The notes below the pieces were generated by a model. It was not told where the DNA came from. It ran no database searches and saw only the letters and a list, made by a program, of their open reading frames with translations. A stretch of DNA of 33,692 nt from Desulfotignum sp. (GTDB lineage Bacteria; Desulfobacterota; Desulfobacteria; Desulfobacterales; Desulfobacteraceae): the NCBI GenBank assembly GCA_011389835.1, contig JAABTO010000017.1, positions 1-33,692 on the forward strand. The letters are read 5' to 3'. The position numbers were made by a program, and so were the translations under genes. Positions 1 to 9,013 of this stretch are shown here, piece after piece. Numbering within the stretch: position 1 is the first letter of the stretch; the number at the start of each line of letters is the position of its first letter.

Positions 1-1352
1 GCCGCCCCCAGGGCCGTGGTTTCCGTGACCCTGGGCCGGATCACATCCACGTTCAGGATATCGGCCTGGAACTGCATCAAAGTCCGGTTTTCCACCATGC
101 CGCCGTCCACTTTCAAGGCCTTGAGATTCAGACCCCGGCCCAGGTCTTTTGAAATGGCCGCCACAATATCCTTTGTCTGAAACGCACTGGCCTCCAGCAC
201 GGCCCGGGCGATATGGCCTTTGTTGGCAAACTGGGTCAGCCCGGTGATCACCCCTCTGGCATCGGACCGCCAGTATGGGGCGAACAGCCCGGAAAACGCA
301 GGCACGCAGTACACATCCCCGTTGTCTTCAACGGTGTTGGCCAGGGCTTCGATTTCCGGCGCAGAAGCGATCAGCCCCAGGTTGTCCCGGACCCACTGCA
401 CCAGGGCCCCGGCATAGGCAATGGACCCTTCCAGCGCATATACCGGTTTTTCTCCCTGTATCTGGTATCCCAGGGTGGTGAGCAGGCCGTGGCTGGAAAA
501 GATGATATTATGCCCGGTATTGAACAGCAGAAAACACCCGGTGCCATAGGTGTTTTTGGCTTCTCCGGGCGCAAAGCAGGTGTGGCCGAACAAAGCGGCC
601 TGCTGGTCTCCTAAAGCACCCCCTACCGTCACTTCCGCCCCTAAAGGGCCGGCGGCATCGGTCCTGCCCAGCGCGGCCGGGTCGGACGACGGCACAATGG
701 CCGGCAGGCAGTCCCGGGGAATTCCGAGAATTTTCAGAATATCCGGGTCCCAGTCCAGGGTGTTCAGGTTCATGAGCAGGGTCCGGGAGGCATTGGTCAC
801 ATCCGTGACATGGTTTCCTTTTCCCGGCCCGCCCGTGAGGTTCCAGATCACCCAGGTGTCCATGGTCCCGAACAGGGCAGACCCGTTTTCCACCGCCTGC
901 CGGACCGCGGGCACATGGTCCATCATCCATTTGATCTTGGGACCGGAAAAATAGGTGGCCGTGGGCAGGCCGGTCTGTTGCCGGAAGCAGTCTTTGCCGT
1001 ACACGGCATCCAGGTTCCGGCAGATCTCGTCACTTCTGGCGCACTGCCAGACAACGGCATGATGCAGTGGTTGCCCCGTGTGCCGGTCCCAGGCGGCCAC
1101 CGTCTCTCTCTGGTTGGTGATCCCGATGGCGGCCAGGTCCCTGCCGGTGAGACCGGCTTTTTTCAGTGCCTTTGTAATGACCGAGACGGTGTTGTCCCGG
1201 ATCTGGGCCGGATCATGGGCCACCCACCCGGGTTTTTCGCAGATCTGGTCATGTTCCATCCGGCTGACGGTCACCATGCCGCCTTCTTTGTCAAAAATGA
1301 TGAACCGGGTGCTGGTGGTGCCCTGGTCCACGGCGCCGAGATAGGATGTCAT
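1..1352 (-). CDS. glpK: Glycerol kinase, C-terminus cut off by the window edge
   Basis: Manual reverse-strand reading from ATG at 1352..1350 gives [22 protein letters not shown]...[27 protein letters not shown]...[12 protein letters not shown]...VDGGM, the FGGY-kinase/GlpK signature. Ribosome-binding site aaggagg precedes it. Absent from the ORF track, presumably because it runs off the edge. Confidence 0.93.
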   Translation of the reverse strand, partial: MTSYLGAVDQGTTSTRFIIFDKEGGMVTVSRMEHDQICEKPGWVAHDPAQIRDNTVSVITKALKKAGLTGRDLAAIGITNQRETVAAWDRHTGQPLHHAVVWQCARSDEICRNLDAVYGKDCFRQQTGLPTATYFSGPKIKWMMDHVPAVRQAVENGSALFGTMDTWVIWNLTGGPGKGNHVTDVTNASRTLLMNLNTLDWDPDILKILGIPRDCLPAIVPSSDPAALGRTDAAGPLGAEVTVGGALGDQQAALFGHTCFAPGEAKNTYGTGCFLLFNTGHNIIFSSHGLLTTLGYQIQGEKPVYALEGSIAYAGALVQWVRDNLGLIASAPEIEALANTVEDNGDVYCVPAFSGLFAPYWRSDARGVITGLTQFANKGHIARAVLEASAFQTKDIVAAISKDLGRGLNLKALKVDGGMVENRTLMQFQADILNVDVIRPRVTETTALGA

Positions 1353-1380
1353 GACATGCCTCCTTGTGACAATGTGTTTC

Positions 1381-1869
1381 CTACAACCGGATGATCTCAG
1401 GTGACTGGCCGCAGTGTTCCAGAAATGTCACCAGGTCCTGGGACCGGATGGTGGTGGTGGCGGTGTTTTCCAGGGGATGAAAATTCAGAAGCTCATGGGT
1501 CATCAGCTCTTCGTCCAGAACGATCTTGACCTCGTGATCCTTGATGTTGACTGCGGCAAACGGGGTGACAGCCCCCGGGATCATGCCCAGGACCTCCATG
1601 AGCAGGTCGGGCTTGGCAAACGACATGTTGTTGCCGCCAATTTTTTTGGCCACTTCCTTGATTTTGATGGGCTTGTCCGCCAGGGTCACCACCAGGAACA
1701 GGTTTTTTTTCTTGTCCTTGAAAAACAGGTTTTTGCTGTGGGCCCCCTCGATGCCGTGCTGGTGCTGAGCCGCCTCTTCCACGGTAAACACCGGAGGGTG
1801 TTCATGGTTGGTGTGTTCAATGCCGATATCGGACAACAGGGTGAGCAGTTCTTGCTGAGTCTGTAACAT
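1381..1869 (-). CDS. YbaK/ProX-type aminoacyl-tRNA deacylase domain protein (PrdX-like)
   Basis: 162 aa; [27 protein letters not shown] and [10 protein letters not shown] motifs typical of the YbaK/EbsC family. Confidence 0.85.
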   Translation of the reverse strand: MLQTQQELLTLLSDIGIEHTNHEHPPVFTVEEAAQHQHGIEGAHSKNLFFKDKKKNLFLVVTLADKPIKIKEVAKKIGGNNMSFAKPDLLMEVLGMIPGAVTPFAAVNIKDHEVKIVLDEELMTHELLNFHPLENTATTTIRSQDLVTFLEHCGQSPEIIRL

Positions 1870-1909
1870 GTTTTTCCTCTTTCATACGGTTTGGGGGCAG
1901 CGAATCTTG

Positions 1910-2674
1910 CTACCCGTAGTTCACATACATGAGCCGGACAATGGTGATAAACACCACGGTCAGAAAGAACGGCCGGATAAACACGGCCCCTCTCTGGATG
2001 GCCAGACCGGAACCGGCCCGGGCCCCGATAACCTGGCCGGCCGCCATGACCAGCCCGGCGGACCACAGCACGTTGCCGCCGATGATGAACACGGCCAGGG
2101 CCACGATATTGGACACAAAGTTCATCACCCGGGTGGTGCCCACGGCCCCGGTCATGTCCAGGCCCAGAAAAATAAGCAGCGCCCCGGTCCAGAAGGAGCC
2201 GGTACCCGGACCGAAAAAACCGTCGTAAAACCCCAGTCCGGTCCCGAACAGCACAAAAAACAGGTTTCGTCCCATTTTCGGGGCGGCTGGCTGCAATCCC
2301 AGGGTTTTTGAAAACAGGGTATAAAAAAATACCACCAGAAGCAAGACCGGAATCAGGTGCCTGATGAACCCGGAATCCATGTGCTGGATAATCACCGCCC
2401 CGATGACTGCCCCGCAGAAAGTGAATGCCATGCCGACCCAGCACTGGCGGATATCCACCAGGCCTTTGGAAATGAAATTGACGGCAGCGGACAGGGTTCC
2501 GAAACTGCCCTGAAGCTTGTTTGTGCCCAAAGCCACGGCCGGGGGCAGGCCCACAGCCAGCAGGGCCGGCAGGGCGATCAGCCCGCCCCCGCCGGCAATG
2601 GCATCCACAAAACCGGCACACAGGCCGGTGGCAAACAAGATGCCGAAACTGATCAGTGACAGGTCTTCTATCAC
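1910..2674 (-). CDS. TauE/SafE family sulfite exporter-like permease
   Basis: 254 aa hydrophobic protein; GFVDAIAGGGGLIALPALL and GFYDGFFGPGTGSF repeats characteristic of TauE/SafE. Confidence 0.88.
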   Translation of the reverse strand: MIEDLSLISFGILFATGLCAGFVDAIAGGGGLIALPALLAVGLPPAVALGTNKLQGSFGTLSAAVNFISKGLVDIRQCWVGMAFTFCGAVIGAVIIQHMDSGFIRHLIPVLLLVVFFYTLFSKTLGLQPAAPKMGRNLFFVLFGTGLGFYDGFFGPGTGSFWTGALLIFLGLDMTGAVGTTRVMNFVSNIVALAVFIIGGNVLWSAGLVMAAGQVIGARAGSGLAIQRGAVFIRPFFLTVVFITIVRLMYVNYG

Positions 2675-2746
2675 AACACACCACGGCGATTACCAGGGAT
2701 CGTGCCGCAAACCGCCTGATCCCGCCTGCCTGTCCGGCACGGCCTG

Positions 2747-3655
2747 TTACTTGGGATCGATGTTGAACAGCAGGTCATTTTCCAGATACACCTGTTCAAG
2801 TTGTTCCTGATAATCCCGCAACGCTTCGCCTTTTCGGTGGGCCAGTTCCTGAACCATATACTGGATCACCGCCAGCATGCCCGAGACATTGCCGATAAAG
2901 GGGATGGACTTGGACGGCACAACCAAAGACAGGTGGGCAAAGGGAATCACCGGTGAGATGCTGGAGTCGGTGAGCGCCAGCAGGGTGTGGCCGCACCGCC
3001 GGATCATCTTGCTCAGTTTGATCAGCTCGTTTGGATACCGGGTGGTGGCGGTGAGGATCACCACGCTCTGGGACGGGGCATTGGCCAGCATGTCCATGGC
3101 CGTGGAGTCGCTGCCCCTGAGAATCTGGACCCCCTTGCGTACCTTGGTCAATGACCAGCCCAGGTAGTAGGCGAACGTGTAGGACAGCCGGGAGCCGGTG
3201 ACATAGATGAACGGGGTGGTGTCCATGTGGGTGATGAACTGGTTCATACGCGCCACATCGATGTTTTCGTACAGGTATTTCAGGTTGTTGAGTTCCTCTA
3301 AAATTCCCCGGTGAAGCCGGTCCAGCCCGGGGGCGTCAATGCCTTTGAGGTTGACCCGGTCGGGCAGGCTCAAGCCGGTATTGATGAAATCCTTGAGCGC
3401 GTCCTGGAAATCCGAGTATCCTTTATATCCCAGGGTGGCCACGAACCGCACCACCGTGGCTTCACTGACTTCACAGGCTTCCGCCAGCTCCTTGGTGGTC
3501 ATGAACACCACCTTGGCCGGGTTGAGCATGATATAGGTGCCAAGGGCCTGGGCTTTGGGGGTCAAAGAATCCAGTTTGCTGGAAATATCATCTATCACGG
3601 GGTGTGATGCCAAATCATTCATTGTAACAGCCTTATTTAAAAAGGGTTTTGTCAT
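2747..3655 (-). CDS. MurR/RpiR-type HTH + SIS domain transcriptional regulator
   Basis: 302 aa; N-terminal HTH (TTKELAEACEVSEATVVRFVATLGYKGYSDFQDAL) and a C-terminal SIS-like region. Divergent from the Sox-like cluster. Confidence 0.88.
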   Translation of the reverse strand: MTKPFLNKAVTMNDLASHPVIDDISSKLDSLTPKAQALGTYIMLNPAKVVFMTTKELAEACEVSEATVVRFVATLGYKGYSDFQDALKDFINTGLSLPDRVNLKGIDAPGLDRLHRGILEELNNLKYLYENIDVARMNQFITHMDTTPFIYVTGSRLSYTFAYYLGWSLTKVRKGVQILRGSDSTAMDMLANAPSQSVVILTATTRYPNELIKLSKMIRRCGHTLLALTDSSISPVIPFAHLSLVVPSKSIPFIGNVSGMLAVIQYMVQELAHRKGEALRDYQEQLEQVYLENDLLFNIDPK

Positions 3656-3725
3656 GGATGGATCGTTTTGTATTTTCCTGATTTTATTGAGATTTAATCC
3701 AAATGAATTTTTTTGTCAAGCGCAA

Positions 3726-3778
3726 ATGAAAGAAAAACTATCATTTTTTAATAAAGTTCTTGACATGATTTCTTTCAT
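3726..3778. promoter_or_regulatory. Perfect 10-bp inverted repeat (ATGAAAGAAA ... TTTCTTTCAT) surrounding a TTGACA box; candidate operator/promoter for the Sox-like cluster
   Basis: Arms 3726-3735 and 3769-3778, centres 43 bp apart. TTGACA 3760-3765 with TATTGA 17 bp downstream; second TTGACA 3785-3790 with AATAAT 17 bp downstream. Confidence 0.55.
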
Positions 3779-3825
3779 AGCGTATTGACAAACTGGGTAT
3801 GTCGAAAAATAATAACAATATCTAA

Positions 3826-5064
3826 ATGAAGAGAAGGCCAATGTTTTTGAAAAACAAACCCATGTGGGGCAAAAAAACCAAATTGAAATCAAGTTATGAT
3901 GTGGTTCTCATCGGGGGCGGACTTCACAGTCTGGCCACCGCGTACTACCTGGCCAAAGAGCATGGCATCACCGATATAGCGATCATTGAAAAGAACTATA
4001 TCGGATACGGCGGTGCCGGCAGGAACACGGCTATTGTGCGCGCCAATCAGCGGACCCAGCACAATGTGCCGCTTTACAAGGAAGCCCTGGACCTGTGGCC
4101 GGTTCTCACCAAGGAACTGGATTACAACCTGATGTTCAACAACTGCGGGAACCTCAACCTCATGCATTCCGAGGCCGCCATGAACGCAGCCCGCATGAAC
4201 ATTGCCACAGCCCAGTTCCATGGGGTGGAATCCCATCTGATCGATGCCAAGGAAGCCAAGGAGCTGGTGCCGGCATTGAATATTTCCGAGGACATCACCT
4301 TTCCCATCCACGGGGCCATGTATCATCCGCCAGGCGGTGTGGTGCGGCATGACGCAGTGGTCTGGGGACTGGCCAAAGGGGCGGCCAAAATGGGCGTGGA
4401 GATTCATCAGCAGACCGAAGCCACGGATATTACCACCAAAAACGGCAAAGTCACGGCCGTGGTCACCAACAGGGGTGTCATCAATACCAAACAGGTAATG
4501 ATTTCCGCGGGCGGGTATTCCGCTGCCCTGATTCATGGATTTCTGGGCATCAAGCTGCCCATCTCCGTGTTGACCATCCAGGCCATGGTGACCCAGCCCC
4601 TCAAACCCATTCTGGATCATGTGGTCTCTTCCGGTGCCTACCACTGCTATGCCAACCAGACCCTGAAAGGCGAGATCGCCACCGGCGCCCACATGGATCC
4701 GTGGCCCAACTACACCACCCTGAACACGGCCCACTACATCAAACACCAGGCCGAGGCCCTGTCCGAATTTCTGCCGGCTCTGCGCGGTGTCCGGTTCATG
4801 AGAATCTGGGGCGGTCTGGCGGACATGACCCCGGACATGGCCCCCATCATGGACGGCAACGAACAGGTGGAAGGCTTTTTCATGGACTGCGGCTGGGGAT
4901 ATTTCGGATTCAAGTCCTGTTCCGCCGTGGGACGGCACATGGCCAGCTTCATGGCCACCAACACCTGTCCCGACATACTCAAACCCTTTGCCCTGAAACG
5001 GTACCAGGAGCACAAGCTCATGGGTGAGACTGCCGCGCTGATGAGCTACAGCCCGGACAATTAA
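3826..5064 (+). CDS. soxB-like: Sarcosine oxidase beta subunit-like FAD-dependent oxidoreductase (SoxB-like)
   Basis: 412 aa; DVVLIGGGLHSLATAYYLAKEHGITDIAIIEKNYIG, GRNTAIVRAN, GGVVRHDAVVWG. True start may be ATG at 3841, just behind gagaagg. Confidence 0.85.
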   Translation: MKRRPMFLKNKPMWGKKTKLKSSYDVVLIGGGLHSLATAYYLAKEHGITDIAIIEKNYIGYGGAGRNTAIVRANQRTQHNVPLYKEALDLWPVLTKELDYNLMFNNCGNLNLMHSEAAMNAARMNIATAQFHGVESHLIDAKEAKELVPALNISEDITFPIHGAMYHPPGGVVRHDAVVWGLAKGAAKMGVEIHQQTEATDITTKNGKVTAVVTNRGVINTKQVMISAGGYSAALIHGFLGIKLPISVLTIQAMVTQPLKPILDHVVSSGAYHCYANQTLKGEIATGAHMDPWPNYTTLNTAHYIKHQAEALSEFLPALRGVRFMRIWGGLADMTPDMAPIMDGNEQVEGFFMDCGWGYFGFKSCSAVGRHMASFMATNTCPDILKPFALKRYQEHKLMGETAALMSYSPDN

Positions 5065-5107
5065 ACCAGCTGAACAAAATATTGACGAGATTCAAGGAGA
5101 AGATACG

Positions 5108-5368
5108 ATGGCGTTGACAATTACATGTCCGATATGCGGTAAAAGAAACGGATATGAGTTCCGCTACGGCGGAGAGGAAAAAGGTCCCAGACCTGATGAA
5201 AAAGACCTGACCCCTGAAAGCTGGTGCGATTATGTCCACATGAACAAGTGCGTGGCAGGCGTGCAGCAGGAATGGTGGTTTCACCGGGATGGATGCGGTT
5301 CATGGTTTACCATCTTCCGGGATACGACGACAAACCTTGAAAAGGAAACACCGGAGGCACAAGAATGA
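5108..5368 (+). CDS. soxD-like: Sarcosine oxidase delta subunit-like small zinc-binding protein (SoxD-like)
   Basis: 86 aa; CPICGKRNGYEFRYGGE...WCDYVHMNKCVAG..QEWWFHRDGCGSWF matches the SoxD pattern; lies between B and A subunits as in known sox operons; RBS aaggaga. Confidence 0.85.
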   Translation: MALTITCPICGKRNGYEFRYGGEEKGPRPDEKDLTPESWCDYVHMNKCVAGVQQEWWFHRDGCGSWFTIFRDTTTNLEKETPEAQE

Positions 5369-8286
5369 TGTCCAGATTCAATCATCTGCCCACATTGAAA
5401 ATTGATACAAGTGATAAAATCCCTTTTACATATAGGGGGAAAACTTACTACGGCACCAAAGGGGACACCGTTGCCACCGCCCTTTATGCCAATGGGGTCA
5501 GAATTTATGCCAGAAGCTTGAAGTACCATCGCCCCAGAGGGCTTTACAGCATGGACGGGGAATGTTCCAACACCATGATGGAAATCAACGGGACCCCCAA
5601 TGTCCGCACGGAAACCACCCTGCTCAAACCCGGCATGGTGATTAAAGAGCAGAACGTCAAGGGCTCTGCCAAAAATGACATGCTGGGATTCCTCGACAAG
5701 ATGGACTGGGCCATGCCGGCCGGGTTCTATTACGACACCATGCACAAACCCGCCAAAATCTGGCCCGTGGCCATGAAGCAGATCCGCAAGGCCGCCGGTA
5801 TCGGCAAGCTGTCCCCGGACCACCACATGCCCGGCAAATATGATGAAATCTATCCCACCTGTGATGTGTGTGTGATCGGCGGGGGACCCGCCGGCATGAA
5901 AGCGGCCCTGGCAGCCGCTGAAAAAGGGCTTCGGGTGATTCTCATCGAAAACCGGCCCTGGCTGGGGGGGCATTTTGACTACCGCACCACTGAATATGTC
6001 AACCGTCAGACCCATCACGACCGGGCCGTACAACTGGCAAAGGAAGTGGAAAATACCGACAATATCCGAGTGTTCACCCATACGGCCAATGTGGGGACAT
6101 ACAACAACAACCTGATCACCGGGTTCCAGGTGGGCACGGAAAAAGACAGTTTCACGGAACGGTACATTGAAATCCGGGCCAACAGCGTGGTGGTGGCCAC
6201 CGGATGCATCGAGCGGCCGCTGCTGTTTGAAAACAATGAACGTCCAGGGGTCATGCAGGCCGGATGCGCCCTGCGTCTGGCCAACACCTATGGACTGCTG
6301 CCCGGCAAGACCGGGGTGTTTTCCATCGGGCATGACCTGGGGCTGGAAGCGGCTGTGGCGCTTCATGATCTGGGCATGACCATTCCGATGATCGCCGATA
6401 TCCGGCAAGACGGACAGGATCCGTCCCTGGTCAAGGCCTTGGCGGACCGGAAAATTCCCCTTCAAAGGGGATGGGTCGCCATTGAAGTCCACGGCAAAAA
6501 ACAGGTGCAAAAAGTCACCTTGAAAAGCGTGGACGGCGCCGTGGGAAAAACCGTTGACTGTGACGTGCTGGTGGCATCCGCCGGATTTACGCCACTGACC
6601 GGGCCGCTGGTGGTGAATCAGGCAAAGCAGAAATATGACCCGCATACCAATTTTTTCCTGCCCACGGACCTGCCCAGAAAAATGCATGCCGCCGGCCGCC
6701 TGCTGGGATTTGAAAACAGCCGCACCATCGAAGCCTCCGGTCATCTGGCCGGAATCCAGGCAGCCTATGATTGTGAGAGCTGTTCCATTGCCGATCTGGG
6801 GGAGGCCAAAAAAGCCATGGAATCCCTGCCGGGTCCGGCACGGGGCACCAAACTGGTCATGGCACCGGTCAAGGGCAGAAAAACCTTTATCTGCTTTGAT
6901 GAAGACACCAGCATTAAAAATATCAAGCAATCAATCGACAAGGGATTCGATGTGCCCGAGCTGATCAAGCGGTTCTCCGGTGCAGGGCTCGGACCCGGCC
7001 AGGCCGGTATTCCCGGGCACAACCTGCCGCTGTTCACCGCCAGATATCAGGCCCTGCCGGACATCAAGATCCGGCCCACCACGGTGCGGCCGCCCCTGGT
7101 GCCCACATTGATCGCCACGTATGCCGGTACCAACCACACCATGCTCAAAAGAACCCCCATCGACGATCTGCAGCGCAAGGACGGCGGGATCTTCAGGAAC
7201 ATCGGCGTGTGGCAGCGGGCCAGATATTTTTCCAGGGACTTTACCGCTAAAAAAGAGATCGAAAATGTCCGGAACAACGTGGGCATGCTGGACGGCTCCA
7301 CCCTGGGAAAATTCCGGATCCACGGACCTGACGCATTGAACGCCCTGCAGCGGGTCTATGTGTCGGATCTGTCCAAGATCAAGGAAGGCCGGGTCAAATA
7401 CACAGCCATGTGCAATGACGACGGATGTGTCATCGATGACGGCGTGGTGATCAAGCTGGGGGAAAACGATTACTATTTCTCCACCTCCACGGGCAGGGCC
7501 GGACAGACCATCGAATGGATCCGTTACCACACCCGGTACGACAACTGGGATTTCTCTCTGGTGAACCTGACGGATGCCATGGGTGTGATCAACCTGTCCG
7601 GCCCCAATGCCAGAAAGGTGCTGGAAAAGGTGGTGGATATCGATGTGTCCAACGAAGGGTTCGGGTTCAGTGAATACAAGGAGTTTCTGGTGGCCGATAC
7701 CATCCCGGTCAAGGCCATGCGTCTGGGGTTTGTGGGGGAATTGTCCTATGAGCTGCATGTCTCCGCCTCCTATATGAAAGCCTTGTGGCTGATGCTCTGG
7801 GAAGCGGGCAAGGAGTTCAAGATCCAGAATTTCGGCGTGGAAGCCCAGAACGTGCTGCGCATGGAAAAATGCCATGTCATCCTGGGCCAGGAATCGGAAC
7901 AGCGCACCAACCTGCTGGATATCGGCATGGGATTTCTCTGGGCACGCAAGAAAACCGGGTACAAGACCGTGGGCGTGGCGGCCCTGGCCCAGGCGCAACA
8001 GGACAACACCCGCCTGAAACTGGTGGGGTTCAAGATGGAAAACAACGGCCGGGCCCCCAGAGACGGGGCTTTGATCGTGGACGATCGGATCCGGGGACAT
8101 GTGTGCACCGCCAGAAACAGTTTTTCACTCAACGAAGCCGTGGGTATGGCCCTGGTGGAAGGCGACATGAGCCAGGTCGGCACCCGGCTGGCATTTTACG
8201 AGGATGAATGCAACGGCGAGCTGATTTACGGCACGGTGGTGGAAACCCCGTTCTATGATCCGTCCGGACAACGCATGAAAATGTAA
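5365..8286 (+). CDS. soxA-like: Sarcosine oxidase alpha subunit-like protein (SoxA-like): N-terminal Fer2-like domain, pyridine-nucleotide-disulfide oxidoreductase domain, C-terminal GcvT/aminomethyltransferase domain
   Basis: 973 aa; FTYRGKTYYGTKGDTVATALYANGVRIYARSLKYHRPRGLYSMDGECSN, VCVIGGGPAGMKAALAAAEKG, and GcvT-like C-terminus (GMLDGSTLGKFRIHGPDALNALQRVYVSD...SYELHV...LRMEKCH). Overlaps the delta ORF stop by 4 nt. Confidence 0.9.
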   Translation: MMSRFNHLPTLKIDTSDKIPFTYRGKTYYGTKGDTVATALYANGVRIYARSLKYHRPRGLYSMDGECSNTMMEINGTPNVRTETTLLKPGMVIKEQNVKGSAKNDMLGFLDKMDWAMPAGFYYDTMHKPAKIWPVAMKQIRKAAGIGKLSPDHHMPGKYDEIYPTCDVCVIGGGPAGMKAALAAAEKGLRVILIENRPWLGGHFDYRTTEYVNRQTHHDRAVQLAKEVENTDNIRVFTHTANVGTYNNNLITGFQVGTEKDSFTERYIEIRANSVVVATGCIERPLLFENNERPGVMQAGCALRLANTYGLLPGKTGVFSIGHDLGLEAAVALHDLGMTIPMIADIRQDGQDPSLVKALADRKIPLQRGWVAIEVHGKKQVQKVTLKSVDGAVGKTVDCDVLVASAGFTPLTGPLVVNQAKQKYDPHTNFFLPTDLPRKMHAAGRLLGFENSRTIEASGHLAGIQAAYDCESCSIADLGEAKKAMESLPGPARGTKLVMAPVKGRKTFICFDEDTSIKNIKQSIDKGFDVPELIKRFSGAGLGPGQAGIPGHNLPLFTARYQALPDIKIRPTTVRPPLVPTLIATYAGTNHTMLKRTPIDDLQRKDGGIFRNIGVWQRARYFSRDFTAKKEIENVRNNVGMLDGSTLGKFRIHGPDALNALQRVYVSDLSKIKEGRVKYTAMCNDDGCVIDDGVVIKLGENDYYFSTSTGRAGQTIEWIRYHTRYDNWDFSLVNLTDAMGVINLSGPNARKVLEKVVDIDVSNEGFGFSEYKEFLVADTIPVKAMRLGFVGELSYELHVSASYMKALWLMLWEAGKEFKIQNFGVEAQNVLRMEKCHVILGQESEQRTNLLDIGMGFLWARKKTGYKTVGVAALAQAQQDNTRLKLVGFKMENNGRAPRDGALIVDDRIRGHVCTARNSFSLNEAVGMALVEGDMSQVGTRLAFYEDECNGELIYGTVVETPFYDPSGQRMKM

Positions 8287-8299
8287 GGAAATCATACAC

Positions 8300-8932
8300 A
8301 TGAAAGACATTAAAAGATACTCACCGGTGGAGTTCAAGGTAACACCGCTCAAAATCGAAAACCGGGACCACTGGGATGTGGTCCTGGAATACCATAACGA
8401 AGGGGACGGCCCCTGGCTGGTGGATCTGTGTCACCGGCCCCGGCTGGACCTGCAGACCGGTCACTTGAATGTGAAAAAACCGTTTGGGATCACCATCCCC
8501 GCTATCCCCGGACAGTCGGTGCTGGAAAAAGGGTTTCTGATCAACCGCATGAACCGGATCCAGAGTTCCATTTATCATCTGGGTGGCGATGCCGTCGAGA
8601 TACCCAATGAGACCGAATACACGGACGTAACCGAAGCAACCGTGTTTCTGGCCATCATCGGTGCGCCCGTGTTTGCCATCTGTGAAAAACTCTCATCCCT
8701 GGATTTCCGGGACAAAACCCGGGAAACCCCGTTTCTGCTCCAGGGTCCGTTTTCCCATGTTCCCTGCCAGATCGTGACACTGAGCCGGGATGGGGAAAAA
8801 TCCGGTATGGTGCTCACCTGTTCCCGGGGGTATGCCAAGGACATGGTGGATGCCATTGTTCACGCGGGCGAGGAGTTCGGCCTCAAACCGGCCGGTGAAA
8901 AACGGTTCAGTGACTGGATCGACAGCTTGTAA
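8300..8932 (+). CDS. soxG-like: Sarcosine oxidase gamma subunit-like protein (SoxG-like)
   Basis: 210 aa; mainly position directly after SoxA, plus a YgfZ/GcvT-like C-terminus (AIVHAGEEFGLKPAGEKRFSDW). Confidence 0.6.
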   Translation: MKDIKRYSPVEFKVTPLKIENRDHWDVVLEYHNEGDGPWLVDLCHRPRLDLQTGHLNVKKPFGITIPAIPGQSVLEKGFLINRMNRIQSSIYHLGGDAVEIPNETEYTDVTEATVFLAIIGAPVFAICEKLSSLDFRDKTRETPFLLQGPFSHVPCQIVTLSRDGEKSGMVLTCSRGYAKDMVDAIVHAGEEFGLKPAGEKRFSDWIDSL

Positions 8933-8938
8933 TCAAAC

Positions 8939-8962
8939 AGCCCGGGCGGTTCCCGGGCTTTA
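8939..8962 (+). terminator. GC-rich hairpin after the gamma-subunit gene; weak terminator, attenuator or processing element
   Basis: AGCCCGGG-CGGTT-CCCGGGCT, 8-bp perfect stem, followed by only TTT. Confidence 0.5.
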
Positions 8963-9013
8963 ACCAATGATAAACAGGGTCTGACAAGACCCGAGTATTC
9001 AAGGAGAAAACAC

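Noticed and set aside
1686-2684. 332-aa minus-strand ORF overlapping the YbaK and TauE genes
   Set aside because: Out-of-frame composite of two real genes; Arg/Gly/Pro-rich, no family motifs.
3889-8100. Long minus-strand ORFs opposite the Sox-like genes (3889-5013, 5281-6930, 6931-8100)
   Set aside because: Shadow ORFs produced by codon bias of the well-supported plus-strand genes; Gly/His/Val/Pro-rich translations with no recognisable domains.
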